Assembly: GCF_013327855.1 (NCBI RefSeq)
Contig: NZ_JABUMX010000003.1
Coordinates: forward strand, 310,001 to 374,000
Reading direction: 5' to 3'
Origin: Phyllobacterium pellucidum
Lineage (GTDB): Bacteria; Pseudomonadota; Alphaproteobacteria; Rhizobiales; Rhizobiaceae
DNA length: 64,000 bases
Below are positions 37,879 to 48,477 of the stretch, piece by piece. Each line of letters begins with the position of its first letter. Positions within the stretch are counted from its first letter, which is position 1. The notes beneath the pieces are model-generated. The model had not been told where the DNA came from, ran no database searches, and saw only the letters and a list, made by a program, of their open reading frames with translations. The position numbers and the translations under genes are program-made.

Positions 37879-39279
37879 ATGTCGGTTGCCCTAGCCCAAA
37901 ACGCCGCGTCCCGGCGCGCGTGGCGTGAAGAAATTATTGCGATGCTGGCGTTGAGCTGGCCGATGATTCTTACCAATCTCGCGCAAACAGCGATGACGGC
38001 AACCGACGTCATGATGATGGGCTGGGTCGGCGCGGATACGCTCGCAGCCGGCGCCCTCGGCACCAACCTCTACTATATGCCGATGATCTTCGGTCTCGGG
38101 CTGATGCTTGCCACCTCGCCGATGATGGCCAAGGAACTCGGCCGCAATCGCTTTTCAGTGCGCGAGGTTCGCCGCACGGTGCGGCAAGGCCTTTGGCTCG
38201 CCGTCACCATATCGATTCCGATCTGGTTCGCGTTGTGGCACACCGGACCGATTCTCATTGCCATGGGGCAAAATCCGGCCCTTGCCGATACCGCCGAAGC
38301 CTACGTTCGTTCGCTGCAGTGGGCGGTCCTGCCGTTCTACGGCTATATCGTATTGCGGTCCTTTATCGCGGCGCTCGAACGTCCCGGCTGGGCGCTGTTC
38401 GTTGCCCTCTTCTGCGTCGGCTTCAATGCCCTTGCCAATTGGTGCCTGATCTTCGGACATCTGGGATTCCCCGAGCTTGGGATCGTCGGTTCGGGCATCG
38501 CGACCTCCCTGTCGTCGCTGATGATGTTCATCGGCCTCGTCGTCATCATCATGCGCGATCGCCAGTTCCGCCGTTACCATCTGTTCGGTCGCTTCTGGCG
38601 TGCCGACTGGCCACGCTATGGCGAACTGCTCCGCCTTGGCCTGCCGATCGCCGCGATCATGAGCTTTGAAGTTACAATCTTCAATGCAGCGGCTTTCCTG
38701 ATGGGAATTCTCGGCGCGGATTACCTTGCGGCGCACGCAATTGCCATCCAGATTGCCGCCATTGCATTCATGGTGCCGATGGGCTTTGGCCAGGCGGCAA
38801 CGGTCCGCGTGGGCCGGGCCTACGGGGCACAGGATGGTGACGGAATCAGGCGCGCCGGCTGGGTCGCCTTCATCGGCGGAACCGGCTTCATGGTGCTCAC
38901 CGCGATGCTGATGCTGTTTGCGCCATACCAGCTGATAAGCGCCTTCATTGATCTGCACGACCCATCAAACGCCGAGGTCATATCGCTCGCCGTCTCGTTC
39001 CTGGCGTTTGCAGCGCTCTTCCAGATTTTCGACGGCGGTCAGGCGGTCGCGAGCGGGATGCTGCGTGGCCTGCATGACACGACAGTACCGATGATCTATG
39101 CGGCCATTGCCTATTGGGGCATAGGCTTGCCGCTCTCAATTGCCTTTGGCTTCTGGCTGGACATGAAGGGCGCCGGCATTTGGCTCGGCCTCGTCTGCGG
39201 CCTTGCCGCCGCGGCAATTCTGTTGCTCAGCCGTTGGCTCCGGCGTGAACAACTTGGAATTGAAGTTATCCGCCATTAG
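37879..39279 (+). CDS. MATE family multidrug/cation exporter
   Basis: A 466-residue NorM-type membrane antiporter with twelve predicted helices in two MatE repeats (MLALSWPMILTNLAQTAMTA and LLRLGLPIAAIMSFEVTIFN). It would export cationic drugs in exchange for Na+ or H+; substrates are unknown. The ATG at 37879 was chosen because the sequence before it is not membrane-like; the SD is weak. Its stop overlaps the SdhAF4-like gene on the other strand by 4 nt. Confidence 0.9.
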   Translation: MSVALAQNAASRRAWREEIIAMLALSWPMILTNLAQTAMTATDVMMMGWVGADTLAAGALGTNLYYMPMIFGLGLMLATSPMMAKELGRNRFSVREVRRTVRQGLWLAVTISIPIWFALWHTGPILIAMGQNPALADTAEAYVRSLQWAVLPFYGYIVLRSFIAALERPGWALFVALFCVGFNALANWCLIFGHLGFPELGIVGSGIATSLSSLMMFIGLVVIIMRDRQFRRYHLFGRFWRADWPRYGELLRLGLPIAAIMSFEVTIFNAAAFLMGILGADYLAAHAIAIQIAAIAFMVPMGFGQAATVRVGRAYGAQDGDGIRRAGWVAFIGGTGFMVLTAMLMLFAPYQLISAFIDLHDPSNAEVISLAVSFLAFAALFQIFDGGQAVASGMLRGLHDTTVPMIYAAIAYWGIGLPLSIAFGFWLDMKGAGIWLGLVCGLAAAAILLLSRWLRREQLGIEVIRH

Positions 39280-39509
39280 AAGTCGATCGTGCGGCCCTTG
39301 ATTTCCCAATCGCCGTAGCGGGCAGGATCCTTGCCGCCCCGTCCGCCGATTTCGCGCGGTTTCTCGGCGGCATCCTTTTCCGCCTGCCGGCGCGCTTCCG
39401 CTTCCTTGAGGGCGCGCTGGGCCGCCGGCGGCAGCTGGTCAAAGGCGGGATGCCGGCGCTTATCGTCATTGTCGGCGTGCGGCGTTTTTGCTGTCTCTTC
39501 GTCCGTCAT
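39276..39509 (-). CDS. SDH assembly factor 4 family protein (DUF1674)
   Basis: A 77-residue soluble protein with a charged, disordered first half and the family signature at the C terminus, GGKDPARYGDWEIKGRTIDF. SdhAF4 proteins protect flavinylated SdhA during assembly of succinate dehydrogenase. The ATG at 39509 (MTDEETAKTP) was chosen; an upstream reading to 39572 has no homologous sequence. Confidence 0.85.
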   Translation of the reverse strand: MTDEETAKTPHADNDDKRRHPAFDQLPPAAQRALKEAEARRQAEKDAAEKPREIGGRGGKDPARYGDWEIKGRTIDF

Positions 39510-39633
39510 GTGACACTCGTCATTGAAGCTTGCTGTATAAAGCACCATCATATAGCGGAAGATGGCGAACAAAAGGAATGACCTTGCCAGCCATGGACTC
39601 TAACGCTTCATTTCCGAGGGGAGGAATGCAACC

Positions 39634-40608
39634 ATGAACATCATGCGCACTGCAATGCTGCTTGCCTTCATGACCGCCCTGTTCATGGCCGTTGGCTATC
39701 TCATCGGCGGCTCCGGCGGCATGATGATCGCGCTCGTGATGGCGGCCGGGATGAATCTTTTCAGCTACTGGAATTCGGACAAGATGGTGCTGCGCATGCA
39801 TCACGCCGTTGAGGTCGATGAACGCACAGCGCCTGAATATTACGGCATTGTCCGCGATCTTGCAGCGCGTGCCAACCTGCCCATGCCGAAGGTTTATCTC
39901 ATCGAGGCGGATCAGCCCAACGCCTTTGCCACCGGGCGCAACCCGCAGAATGCGGCTGTCGCCGCCAGTACCGGTCTCTTGCAGCGCCTGTCGCCGCAGG
40001 AGGTTGCGGCGGTGATGGCGCACGAACTCGCCCATGTCGAGCACCGCGATACGTTGACGATGACCATCACCGCGACACTCGCCGGTGCCATTTCGATGCT
40101 CGGCAATTTCGCCCTGTTCTTCGGCGGCGGCAACCGCGAGAATAATAACCCGCTCGGCTTCATTGGTATTTTGATCGCCATGATCGTCGCGCCGTTTGCC
40201 GCAATGATCGTGCAGATGGCGATCAGCCGGACACGGGAATACGCCGCCGACCGGCGCGGCGCGCAGATCTGCGGCAATCCGCTGTGGCTCGCATCTGCCC
40301 TCAACAAGATTGCGCGCGGCGCCAAGCAGATTGTCAACGAGGATGCGGAGCGAAACCCAGCCTCGGCACCGCTTTTTATCATCAATCCCTTGAGCGGTCG
40401 TGGCACTGACAATCTGTTTTCCACGCACCCAAGCACCGAAAATCGCATTGCGGCGCTGGAGGCCATGGCCTCGGAATTCACCCGGACCGAGGCGCCCGCG
40501 AAACCGGCGCGCGGTGTCGAACAGCCGCTCGACGATGAGGAACCGCGAGACGACCGTCCAACGCCGTGGGGCCGCAATGGCGCAAGCCGCAAAGGCCCTT
40601 GGGCATGA
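39634..40608 (+). CDS. htpX: Membrane zinc metalloprotease HtpX
   Basis: A 324-residue M48 protease: two N-terminal membrane helices, the zinc motif HELAH at residues 130-134, two further helices and the third ligand in [14 protein letters not shown]. It removes misfolded inner-membrane proteins. The C-terminal tail (from about residue 290) is Pro/Arg-rich and probably disordered. Its TGA overlaps the ATG of rsmB. Confidence 0.95.
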   Translation: MNIMRTAMLLAFMTALFMAVGYLIGGSGGMMIALVMAAGMNLFSYWNSDKMVLRMHHAVEVDERTAPEYYGIVRDLAARANLPMPKVYLIEADQPNAFATGRNPQNAAVAASTGLLQRLSPQEVAAVMAHELAHVEHRDTLTMTITATLAGAISMLGNFALFFGGGNRENNNPLGFIGILIAMIVAPFAAMIVQMAISRTREYAADRRGAQICGNPLWLASALNKIARGAKQIVNEDAERNPASAPLFIINPLSGRGTDNLFSTHPSTENRIAALEAMASEFTRTEAPAKPARGVEQPLDDEEPRDDRPTPWGRNGASRKGPWA

Positions 40609-41987
40609 GCGCGGAACGGGCAGCCAAACGGAATTTCTCCAGAAAACAGCAAGTTACGGAATCTTTTGACGGGGAGGACAGGCCTGGCCTCGCCGCGCGT
40701 CAATGCGCAACACGTCTGCTGGGGGCTGTCATCGAGAAGCATACGTCGCTCGACGGCCTTACCGACAACAGTAACGGGCATCCCCAATATATGGCGCTCG
40801 ACGACCGTGACCGCTCACTGGTGCGCGCCATTCTCGGGGCTGCGCTGCGCAATCGCGGCGCGATCGAAGCAGCTATCAGCCAGATGATCGACCGGCCGCT
40901 GCCGGAAAATGCGGTAGCCCTGAAGCATCTTTTGCACGTGGCGGCGGCACAAATCCTTTATCTCGACCTGCCCGATCGCGCCGCCGTCGATCTTGCCGTG
41001 ACAGCGGCGAACGGCGACCCCCGCAACCGGCGCTTTGCGTCGATGGTGAATGCCGTCCTGCGGCGCCTGTCGCGGGAAAAGGAGACGTTCGCCAATCGGG
41101 CCGCAGTCAATGTTCCTTCATGGTTCGAGGCAAGTCTCGTTGCCGCTTATGGCAAGGAAAAGGCAGGCGCCATCCTTGAAATCCAGGCAAAGGAGCCAGC
41201 CGTCGATCTCACTGTCAAGGGCGACCCACAAGTGTGGGCCGAGCGTCTTGGCGGTCTCGCCCTGCCAACGGGCTCGGTTCGGCTTGCCAACATTGAAGGC
41301 GCCCTGACCAGCCTTCCGGGCTTTGCCGAGGGGGAGTGGTGGGTGCAGGATACGGCGGCGAGCCTTCCGGCAAAGCTCTTTGGCGACATTACCGGAAAAC
41401 GTGTTGCCGATCTTTGCGCCGCGCCCGGCGGCAAGACCGCACAGCTTGCTTTGGCTGGTGCCAACGTGACCGCGCTCGATCTGTCCGCCAATCGCCTGAA
41501 GCGGCTACGCGCCAATCTCGAGCGCCTGCATTTCACTGCCGACACCGTCGAAGCAAATCTTGCGGCCTATGAACCGGCCAAGCCCTTCGATGCTGTCCTG
41601 CTCGACGCACCGTGCTCCTCGACGGGGACGGTACGACGCCATCCCGACGTTCCGTGGACTAAAAGTCCCGAAGAGATCGCCAAACTCGCCGCGCTTCAGG
41701 CCAAGCTGCTTGACCACGCCGTCACCCTCGTTCGGCCCGGCGGGACTATCGTGTTTTCCAACTGCTCTCTCGACCCCTCGGAAGGCGAAACGGTCGCAAG
41801 GCAATTGATTGCCAAGAACCCCGCCATCGAACTCGTTCCTGTCGTCGCCGAAGAGATCGGTGGCCTCGCAGACCTCATCACGAAAGAGGGTTTTGTGCGC
41901 TCTACCCCCGCGGATCTTCCCAATGACGATGCGGCGCTGTCCGGCATGGATGGCTTCTTTGCGGCTCGATTCCGCCGAAAATACTAA
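40605..41987 (+). CDS. rsmB: RsmB-like 16S rRNA m5C967 methyltransferase
   Basis: A 460-residue protein with an N-terminal NusB-like RNA-binding domain (about residues 25-160) and a C-terminal Rossmann methyltransferase: [14 protein letters not shown], then [20 protein letters not shown] with one catalytic Cys (about residue 336) and [11 protein letters not shown] with the other (about 386). The start overlaps the htpX stop (ATGA). The htpX-rsmB-heparinase-purH order is conserved in rhizobia. Exact rRNA target inferred from the family. Confidence 0.9.
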   Translation: MSAERAAKRNFSRKQQVTESFDGEDRPGLAARQCATRLLGAVIEKHTSLDGLTDNSNGHPQYMALDDRDRSLVRAILGAALRNRGAIEAAISQMIDRPLPENAVALKHLLHVAAAQILYLDLPDRAAVDLAVTAANGDPRNRRFASMVNAVLRRLSREKETFANRAAVNVPSWFEASLVAAYGKEKAGAILEIQAKEPAVDLTVKGDPQVWAERLGGLALPTGSVRLANIEGALTSLPGFAEGEWWVQDTAASLPAKLFGDITGKRVADLCAAPGGKTAQLALAGANVTALDLSANRLKRLRANLERLHFTADTVEANLAAYEPAKPFDAVLLDAPCSSTGTVRRHPDVPWTKSPEEIAKLAALQAKLLDHAVTLVRPGGTIVFSNCSLDPSEGETVARQLIAKNPAIELVPVVAEEIGGLADLITKEGFVRSTPADLPNDDAALSGMDGFFAARFRRKY

Positions 41988-42047
41988 AATTTTAACTGTT
42001 TGACCGGATAGTTTAGGCTGTCGTCGACGATTCGAAGCAAAAATAAT

Positions 42048-43751
42048 ATGGTCGCGCTCAGCGAAACACCGCAATTGTGGGGACTAGCGACGGCGCAATT
42101 GTGGCGCCGGTTCCGCAGGCGCGTACGCATGGGCCCGCTCTACCGCTGGCGCTTTACCGGCTTTACGCCCGAGCGCGTGCTTATTGCCCCGCAGGATCTG
42201 CGCCCGGCCGATCCGCAAATTGCCGAAGAGTTTTACCATGGTCGCTTTGCCTTGGCCGGCAAGGTCGTCGAGACCGGCGGCCGCTCGCCGTTCCTGGTCG
42301 AACCACCCAATGCCGCCTGGCAGGCGGCTCTGCACAATTTCGGCTGGCTCCGCCACTTGCGTGCGGCAGGCACGGACCTTGCCACCGCCAACGCCCGCGC
42401 CCTCCTCAGCGACTGGATCACCACGCATGGCCGTTCGGTCGCGGGGCCGGCATGGGTGCCGGAGGTCACGGCACAGCGCATCATCGCCTGGCTGCAGCAT
42501 TCGAGCCTCATTCTGGCAGGCGCAGACCTGCGCGCCTATCGCCAGTTCATGCGCTCGCTCGCCGTCCAGGTCCGCTACTTGCGGACGATGGCGGCTGTCA
42601 TGGATGACGGCGAAGAGAAGCTGCGCGCCCGTATCGCGCTCGCGCTTGCGGCGCTTGCCCTGCCGGTAGCGTCGAGCACCAGCCGGTCGGCCCGTCGCAA
42701 CCTCGAATATGAACTAACCCGCCAGATCCTCCCCGACGGCGGCCATATCTCGCGTAATCCCCTTATTATTCTCGAACTGCTCGCCGACCTTCTGCCGCTG
42801 CGCCAGACCTATGCCAGCGGCCAGGAGGCACCGCCCAAAGCGCTGATCGAAGCCATCGAGCGGATGCTGCCGGCGCTGCGTTTTTTTCGCCATCATGACG
42901 GCAGCCTTGCCCTGTTCAACGGGGTCGGCGCCACCATGCCGGAACGGGTCATCGCCGTGCTCCGCCATGACGATATTGGCGGCCTGCCGCTCATTCACGC
43001 GCCGCATTCGGGCTATGAGCGCCTTTCCATGGATTCGACGACGATCATTGCCGACACCGGTCTCGCTCCGCCGGTCACTGCCTCGCGCGATGCCCACGCC
43101 GGCTGCCTGTCCTTCGAGATGTCATCGGGCCGCAACCGCTACATCGTCAATGCCGGCGTCGATCGCTATGGCCCGCCCGAATTTCGGCCGCTCGCCCGCT
43201 CGACCGCCGCTCATTCGACGGCAACGCTCAACGACACGTCCTCCTGCCGCTTCAGCAATACCTCCGGACTCTCGAACATGATCGGAACGCCGATCATTGC
43301 CGGGCCCACCAGGGTGAATATCGAGCGCATCGAGCGGGAAGGCGCCGTCGGCTTCGTTGCCAACCACAATGGCTACGTTCGACCGTTCGGCATCTATCAC
43401 GAACGCCAGATCGTGTTGTCGCACAATGGCAGCGTCATCGAAGGTATCGACAGCTTCTTTGCCGCCGGTCGCAATCCACTGCGTGATACTGGCGCCGAAA
43501 ATGTCGTCGTGCGTTTTCACCTGCATCCCGCCGTCCATGTCTCTGTAGACGATAACGGCCTGATCATTCTTCAGGCGGAAAACGACGATATCTGGATGTT
43601 CTCGGCAACGGTGCAGCCCTTCGTCGAGGATTCACTGTTCTTTGCCGGGTTCCGCGGGCCCGTCAGGACCCGCCAGATCACGTTGTCCTTCAGTGCCGCC
43701 CAGCGGCCCGAAGTCGAGTGGCAGTTCACCCGCACAAGCCTCGGCGTTTAG
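42048..43751 (+). CDS. Heparinase II/III family protein
   Basis: A 567-residue protein with the alpha-toroid plus beta-sandwich layout of heparinase II/III: RWRFTGFTPERVLIAP in the N-terminal part, NLEYELTRQILPDGGHISRN in the toroid, and DAHAGCLSFEMSSGRNRYIV leading into the C-terminal sheet domain. There is no clear signal peptide. Members occur widely beside rsmB and purH in rhizobia, but the substrate there is unknown. The stop overlaps the aminotransferase stop by 4 nt. Confidence 0.87.
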   Translation: MVALSETPQLWGLATAQLWRRFRRRVRMGPLYRWRFTGFTPERVLIAPQDLRPADPQIAEEFYHGRFALAGKVVETGGRSPFLVEPPNAAWQAALHNFGWLRHLRAAGTDLATANARALLSDWITTHGRSVAGPAWVPEVTAQRIIAWLQHSSLILAGADLRAYRQFMRSLAVQVRYLRTMAAVMDDGEEKLRARIALALAALALPVASSTSRSARRNLEYELTRQILPDGGHISRNPLIILELLADLLPLRQTYASGQEAPPKALIEAIERMLPALRFFRHHDGSLALFNGVGATMPERVIAVLRHDDIGGLPLIHAPHSGYERLSMDSTTIIADTGLAPPVTASRDAHAGCLSFEMSSGRNRYIVNAGVDRYGPPEFRPLARSTAAHSTATLNDTSSCRFSNTSGLSNMIGTPIIAGPTRVNIERIEREGAVGFVANHNGYVRPFGIYHERQIVLSHNGSVIEGIDSFFAAGRNPLRDTGAENVVVRFHLHPAVHVSVDDNGLIILQAENDDIWMFSATVQPFVEDSLFFAGFRGPVRTRQITLSFSAAQRPEVEWQFTRTSLGV

Positions 43752-44974
43752 AGTTCGGCCATCACCTGGCGAATAAGGCGTCCAAGACGGGCGATACCGG
43801 TATCGGCAACCTCTTCTGAAGCGAGCGAGAAGCTCAGGCGAATGGTATTTGCCCCGCTGCCGTCGGCGTGGAACGCCTGGCCTGGCACAAAGGCAACCCG
43901 CTCGGTTTCGATCGAACGGGCAAGGAGCTTCGCCCCGTCAATCCCTTCCGGCAAGGTGACCCAGATGAACATGCCGCCTTCAGGCTTCGTCCATGACACG
44001 CCTTCCGGCATATATCTTTCAAGCGCCGTCAGGACATGGTCGCGGCGCGCGCCATAGGTCGCGCGCAGGCGCTCGATCTGCGCGTCGTAAATATCGACGG
44101 CCGCATGATACATCGCCATCTGGTTGATTGTGGGACTGTGGAGGTCCGCCGCTTGCTTCATCAGAACTAGCTTGCGGATGACCGGCTTTGCTGCACAGAC
44201 GAAACCGAGCCGCAATCCGGGCGACAGCGTCTTCGAGAACGTTCCGCAATAGATCGTGCGCGTTGCATCGATATCGCCCTTGCGCGCAATGTCGAGCGCG
44301 AGGATCGGCGGAACCGGCTCACCGTCATAGCGCAGCCCCTGATAGGCGGCGTCTTCGATGATGGGAATGTCGAGTTCGTCGGCAAGGTCGAGCAGGCGTT
44401 CACGACCGGCGCGATCCAGGGTTTCGCCGGCGGGATTGGAGAAATCCGGGTTGATATAGGCGAATTTCGGGCGTCCGCCATTGCGAGCCGCCGTGTCCTG
44501 GTAACCCGCAGGCGTCATATTGCCCAACTCGGGCGTCAGCTGATCGTACTGAGGTTCGTATGCATTGAATGCCTGCAGTGCACCGAGATAGGTGGGGCTC
44601 GTCACCAAAGCGGTATCGGACGGCGAAAGGAAGAGCTTGCCAAGGTAGTCCAGGGCCTGCTGCGATCCCGATGTGATGACGATGTTATCGATATCGCAGA
44701 CAATGCCGAGCGCCGCTAGGCGTTTTGCGATCCACTCGCGCAAGGGCGCATAGCCTTCGCTGACCGAATATTGCAGCGCCGGGCCTGCCTGTCCGTCTGC
44801 GAGCGCCCGTTCGTAGGCTTTGCGAAATGCCTCGGTCGGGAACAACGCCGGATCCGGGATACCACCGGCATAGGAAATGATGTCCGGCTGATCGAGCAGT
44901 TTCAGGAGTTCACGGATTTCCGAAGCGCGCATCCGGTTTGCACGCGTTGCGTATCTGGCTTCCCAGTTGCTCAT
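43748..44974 (-). CDS. PLP-dependent aminotransferase (2-aminoadipate/aromatic type)
   Basis: A 408-residue fold-type I aminotransferase of class I/II: ISYAGGIPDPALFPTEAFRK, ITSGSQQALDYLGKLF, and the PLP Lys in GTFSKTLSPGLRLG near residue 247. The closest family pattern is LysN/2-aminoadipate transaminase and other MocR-like domains without the HTH. The substrate is not determinable. It separates the heparinase gene from purH, whose promoter region it shares divergently. Confidence 0.85.
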   Translation of the reverse strand: MSNWEARYATRANRMRASEIRELLKLLDQPDIISYAGGIPDPALFPTEAFRKAYERALADGQAGPALQYSVSEGYAPLREWIAKRLAALGIVCDIDNIVITSGSQQALDYLGKLFLSPSDTALVTSPTYLGALQAFNAYEPQYDQLTPELGNMTPAGYQDTAARNGGRPKFAYINPDFSNPAGETLDRAGRERLLDLADELDIPIIEDAAYQGLRYDGEPVPPILALDIARKGDIDATRTIYCGTFSKTLSPGLRLGFVCAAKPVIRKLVLMKQAADLHSPTINQMAMYHAAVDIYDAQIERLRATYGARRDHVLTALERYMPEGVSWTKPEGGMFIWVTLPEGIDGAKLLARSIETERVAFVPGQAFHADGSGANTIRLSFSLASEEVADTGIARLGRLIRQVMAEL

Positions 44975-45215
44975 TTTCTACTCGCTTGATTGCCTCTCGT
45001 GCCTGTGCGCCCACCGTCCGGAAACTCCTCCTCGAACGTCGCATAAGCCCGGCGGATATGACGCCATCAAGCGAGATATGTCAATGTATCTGACCTAATT
45101 TCGCAGCAAGCCCGGCATAATTCCGGCAAATGCGCGATCCGAAGTAGGATTCCGCGAAGGCCTGTGTTAGAGCCGCCAAATCCACGCATCCACATTCTGC
45201 TAAGGACGAACTCCC

Positions 45216-46832
45216 ATGGCCGTCGCCGCAAAATCATTTACACCGCCGAACCTTTTTCCCGTCCGTCGAGCGCTGCTTTCCGTTTCCGACAAGGCGGGCC
45301 TGACGGCCCTTGCCCACGCGCTGCACCGCCACGGGGTCGAGATCCTTTCCACCGGCGGCACGTCGAAAGCGATCGCGGCAGAGGGCATTCCGGTTCGCGA
45401 CGTCTCCGACTTAACCGGCTTTCCCGAGATCATGGATGGACGCGTCAAGACTTTGCATCCAAAGGTGCATGGCGGTCTCCTGGCCGTGCGCGACGACCCG
45501 GAGCATGTCGAAGCGATGAAGACGCATGAGATAGGCGGGATCGACCTCGTCGTCATCAATCTCTATCCGTTCGAAGACGTACGCCATTCGGGCGCCGACT
45601 ATGCGAATATCGTCGAGAACATCGATATTGGCGGGCCGGCAATGATCCGCGCGGCTGCCAAGAACCATGCCTATGTCGGTGTGGTCACCGAACCCGGAGA
45701 CTATGACATGGTGATCGCAATGCTCGACAAGCATGAAGGATCGCTGCCCTACTCGTTCCGCCAAAGTCTCGCAGCCAAGGCCTATGCCCGCACCGCAACC
45801 TATGACGCCGCGATTTCCGGATGGTTCGCCGAAGCCTTGATGACGGAGACGCCATCCCGCCGCGCGATCGGCGGTCACCTGCATTCGGTGATGCGCTATG
45901 GTGAAAACCCGCACCAGTCCGCCGGCTTCTACCTGACCGGCGAAAAGCGCCCGGGCGTTGCCACCGCGACGCAGCTCCAGGGCAAGCAGCTCTCCTATAA
46001 CAACATCAACGACACCGATGCGGCCTTCGAGCTCGTCGCCGAGTTCGACCCGGCCCGTACAGCTGCCGTCGCGATCATCAAGCATGCCAATCCATGCGGT
46101 GTCGCCGAAGGGGCGACGTTGAAGGAGGCTTACCTCAAGGCGCTGGCCTGCGATCCCGTGTCTGCCTTTGGCGGAATCGTCGCCTTGAACCGCACGCTCG
46201 ACGCCGAGGCTGCCGAGGAGATCGTCAAGATCTTCACCGAGGTCATTATTGCTCCCGACGCAACCCCGGAGGCGCAGGAAATCGTGGCGGCGAAGAAAAA
46301 CCTGCGCCTGCTGGTAACCGGCGGACTGCCCGATCCCCGTGCGTCCGGCATCAGCGCCAAGACGGTGGCTGGCGGCATACTCGTCCAGTCGCGCGACAGC
46401 GGCGTGGTGGACGACCTCGAGTTGAAGGTCGTGACCAAGCGTGCACCCACCGAAACCGAGATGGCTGATCTCAAGCTCGCCTTCCGCATCGCCAAGCACG
46501 TCAAATCCAATGCCATTGTCTACGTCAAGGATGGTGCTGCAGTCGGCATTGGCGCGGGGCAGATGAGCCGTGTCGACAGCGCCCGCATTGCCGCCCGCAA
46601 GGCCGAGGATGCCGCTGAAGCTGCAGGCATCGAAACGCCCCTCACCAAGGGTTCCGTGGTTGCCTCCGATGCCTTCTTCCCCTTTGCCGATGGTTTGCTC
46701 TCAGCCGTCGCCGCGGGAGCGACCGCTGTCATTCAGCCGGGCGGATCGATGCGCGATGATGACGTCATCGCCGCAGCTGATGAGCACGGCATCGCCATGG
46801 TGTTTACCGGGATGCGTCACTTCCGGCACTAG
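45216..46832 (+). CDS. purH: Bifunctional AICAR transformylase / IMP cyclohydrolase
   Basis: A 538-residue enzyme for the last two steps of IMP synthesis. The N-terminal MGS-like cyclohydrolase domain (residues 1 to about 150, [40 protein letters not shown]) and the C-terminal transformylase ([13 protein letters not shown] near residue 288, [10 protein letters not shown]) are complete. AAGGACGAACTCCC precedes the ATG. No purine riboswitch-like fold is evident in the 241-nt region before it. Confidence 0.96.
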   Translation: MAVAAKSFTPPNLFPVRRALLSVSDKAGLTALAHALHRHGVEILSTGGTSKAIAAEGIPVRDVSDLTGFPEIMDGRVKTLHPKVHGGLLAVRDDPEHVEAMKTHEIGGIDLVVINLYPFEDVRHSGADYANIVENIDIGGPAMIRAAAKNHAYVGVVTEPGDYDMVIAMLDKHEGSLPYSFRQSLAAKAYARTATYDAAISGWFAEALMTETPSRRAIGGHLHSVMRYGENPHQSAGFYLTGEKRPGVATATQLQGKQLSYNNINDTDAAFELVAEFDPARTAAVAIIKHANPCGVAEGATLKEAYLKALACDPVSAFGGIVALNRTLDAEAAEEIVKIFTEVIIAPDATPEAQEIVAAKKNLRLLVTGGLPDPRASGISAKTVAGGILVQSRDSGVVDDLELKVVTKRAPTETEMADLKLAFRIAKHVKSNAIVYVKDGAAVGIGAGQMSRVDSARIAARKAEDAAEAAGIETPLTKGSVVASDAFFPFADGLLSAVAAGATAVIQPGGSMRDDDVIAAADEHGIAMVFTGMRHFRH

Positions 46833-46843
46833 AGCAAATCTAG

Positions 46844-48238
46844 TTAGGTAGAACCTCTGGGCATTGCGGCCGGATAGGGCGTTCGCACGAGAATCGCCAA
46901 TCCGCCCAGAAGGAAAACGATGATGGTCGCCATGCCAAGGCGCGGCGACCCGCTTAACGCGGTTACCGTCGCCACGAGGAAGGGCGCAAGGAAACTCGTC
47001 GCCCGACCCGAGAGCGCATAGATGCCGAAATAGCGGCCGGCTTCTTCGACTGAAACACTCCGCGCCATATATGACCGCGACGAAGCCTGGACCGGGCCGA
47101 ACGCAACACCGATGAGGAGGCCAAAGCAGATATAGGCCTTCTCGGCAGGTGTACCGAACAGGCCGCCGCTATCAGCGCCGGGAAGCGGTATAAAACCGAA
47201 GAGCGTATAGCCCGGCCCGGTCGAAACAATCCCGATCGTGGCGATCACAAGAACAATAAGGGATACCACTACAAGAGTCTTCGACCCGAGCATCGTGTCG
47301 AGCCTGCTTGCTGCAAGGCAGCCGAAGATGGCGACGACGTTGAGGATGATGCCGAAAATGCCGATTTCGGCGGTGGCCCAACCGAACATCGTCGCGGCGA
47401 AGGCGCCGCCGAGCACGACGAGGGCATTCACCCCGTCCTGATAGATCATCCGTCCGACCAGGAAGCGGAGAATGCCGGGACGCTGGCGCACCTCGGCCAA
47501 GGTCGAACGCAAACGTGCAAGCCCGGAGGCAATGGCGGGGCGGATGGGCAAGCCGCGCGCGCCATCGGGCGTGAAGAAGAACATCGGCAGCACGAAGACA
47601 AGGTACCACAAGGCGGCGAGCGGTCCGGTTGCGCGGTCGCCCTCGCCGGCTGAGGGGTCGAGCCCAAAAATCGGTTGCAGGCCGAGCATGGTCTTGCCCG
47701 TTTCCGGCGACCCGGCCATGAAGGCAACGACGAAGATCAGCGCGATCATGCCACCGAGATAGCCGAGGCCCCACGCAATGTTGGATATACGGCCGATGTC
47801 CTTCGGCGCAACGAGGCGCGGCATCATGGAATCGTTGAACACGATCGAAAATTCCGCCGCGATCGAGGCAAGCGAAAAGAAGATGAGCGGTATGATCAGG
47901 CCCGAGCCCGGCGCCGCGAACCATAGCATGACGAGGCAGGTGATCTTGATGACTGCGAAGAAGGCGATCCACGGCTTGCGCCTGCCGGTCTCGTCGGCGA
48001 TGGAGCCGAGCACAGGCGACAGCACGGTGATGAACAGGCCGGATACCGCGATGGCATAGCCCCAGGCAGCCTGCCCCAATGCCGGATCGCTCGCCATGCG
48101 CGAGACGAAATACGGCCCGAAGATGAAGGTGGTGACGACCGTGAAGAACGGCTGCGCCGCCCAGTCGAACAGCATCCACCCCCATATGCCGGCTTTGGTC
48201 GAGACACTTGTTTCGCTGGTCAGCGGCGAGGCGGTCAT
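46844..48238 (-). CDS. UMF1/Atg22-like MFS permease
   Basis: A 464-residue membrane protein with about twelve helices. The first loop (AGIWGWMLFDWAAQPFFTVV) and SIADETGRRKPWI are typical of the UMF1 branch of the major facilitator superfamily, related to fungal vacuolar Atg22. Bacterial substrates are unknown. The ATG at 48238 has GGAGGGGC at good spacing; a GTG two codons earlier is possible. It converges on purH, with 11 nt between stops and no clear terminator. Confidence 0.87.
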   Translation of the reverse strand: MTASPLTSETSVSTKAGIWGWMLFDWAAQPFFTVVTTFIFGPYFVSRMASDPALGQAAWGYAIAVSGLFITVLSPVLGSIADETGRRKPWIAFFAVIKITCLVMLWFAAPGSGLIIPLIFFSLASIAAEFSIVFNDSMMPRLVAPKDIGRISNIAWGLGYLGGMIALIFVVAFMAGSPETGKTMLGLQPIFGLDPSAGEGDRATGPLAALWYLVFVLPMFFFTPDGARGLPIRPAIASGLARLRSTLAEVRQRPGILRFLVGRMIYQDGVNALVVLGGAFAATMFGWATAEIGIFGIILNVVAIFGCLAASRLDTMLGSKTLVVVSLIVLVIATIGIVSTGPGYTLFGFIPLPGADSGGLFGTPAEKAYICFGLLIGVAFGPVQASSRSYMARSVSVEEAGRYFGIYALSGRATSFLAPFLVATVTALSGSPRLGMATIIVFLLGGLAILVRTPYPAAMPRGST

Positions 48239-48348
48239 TGGCACGCCCCTCCGTCCCGCCTGAAGCTTCCCCCGAAAGCGGCGAAAGCGGGCTTCATCAA
48301 GACTGGCGCCATTTTGCCTCCAGGCATTGGTGATTGCGGGCGATAATT

Positions 48349-48474
48349 CCCTCCCCCTTTTTGGAGGGTCGCCCCGTGCGGAATTTTGAGGAAGCTTATC
48401 CCAGGCCCGGATTAGTTCAAGTCTGCCCCTCCCCGGACCTTCGGCCCGCCCTCCCCAAGGGAGGGGGCGAGGGG
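48349..48474. repeat. GC-rich intergenic inverted repeats (REP-like)
   Basis: Between the UMF1-type permease and NAD-GDH genes lie two C/G-run palindromes: CCCTCC...GGAGGG at 48349-48368, and a longer one at 48426-48474 with CCCTCCC-CAA-GGGAGGG inside an outer CCCCTC/GAGGGG pair and a central CCGGACCTTCGGCCCG. The form is that of dispersed rhizobial intergenic repeats. The second copy could act as the 3' hairpin of the glutamate dehydrogenase mRNA. Confidence 0.5.
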
Positions 48475-48477
48475 TGA

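Noticed and set aside
44975-45215. A purine riboswitch upstream of purH
   Set aside because: No conserved purine-aptamer or other riboswitch core could be recognised in the 241-nt region.
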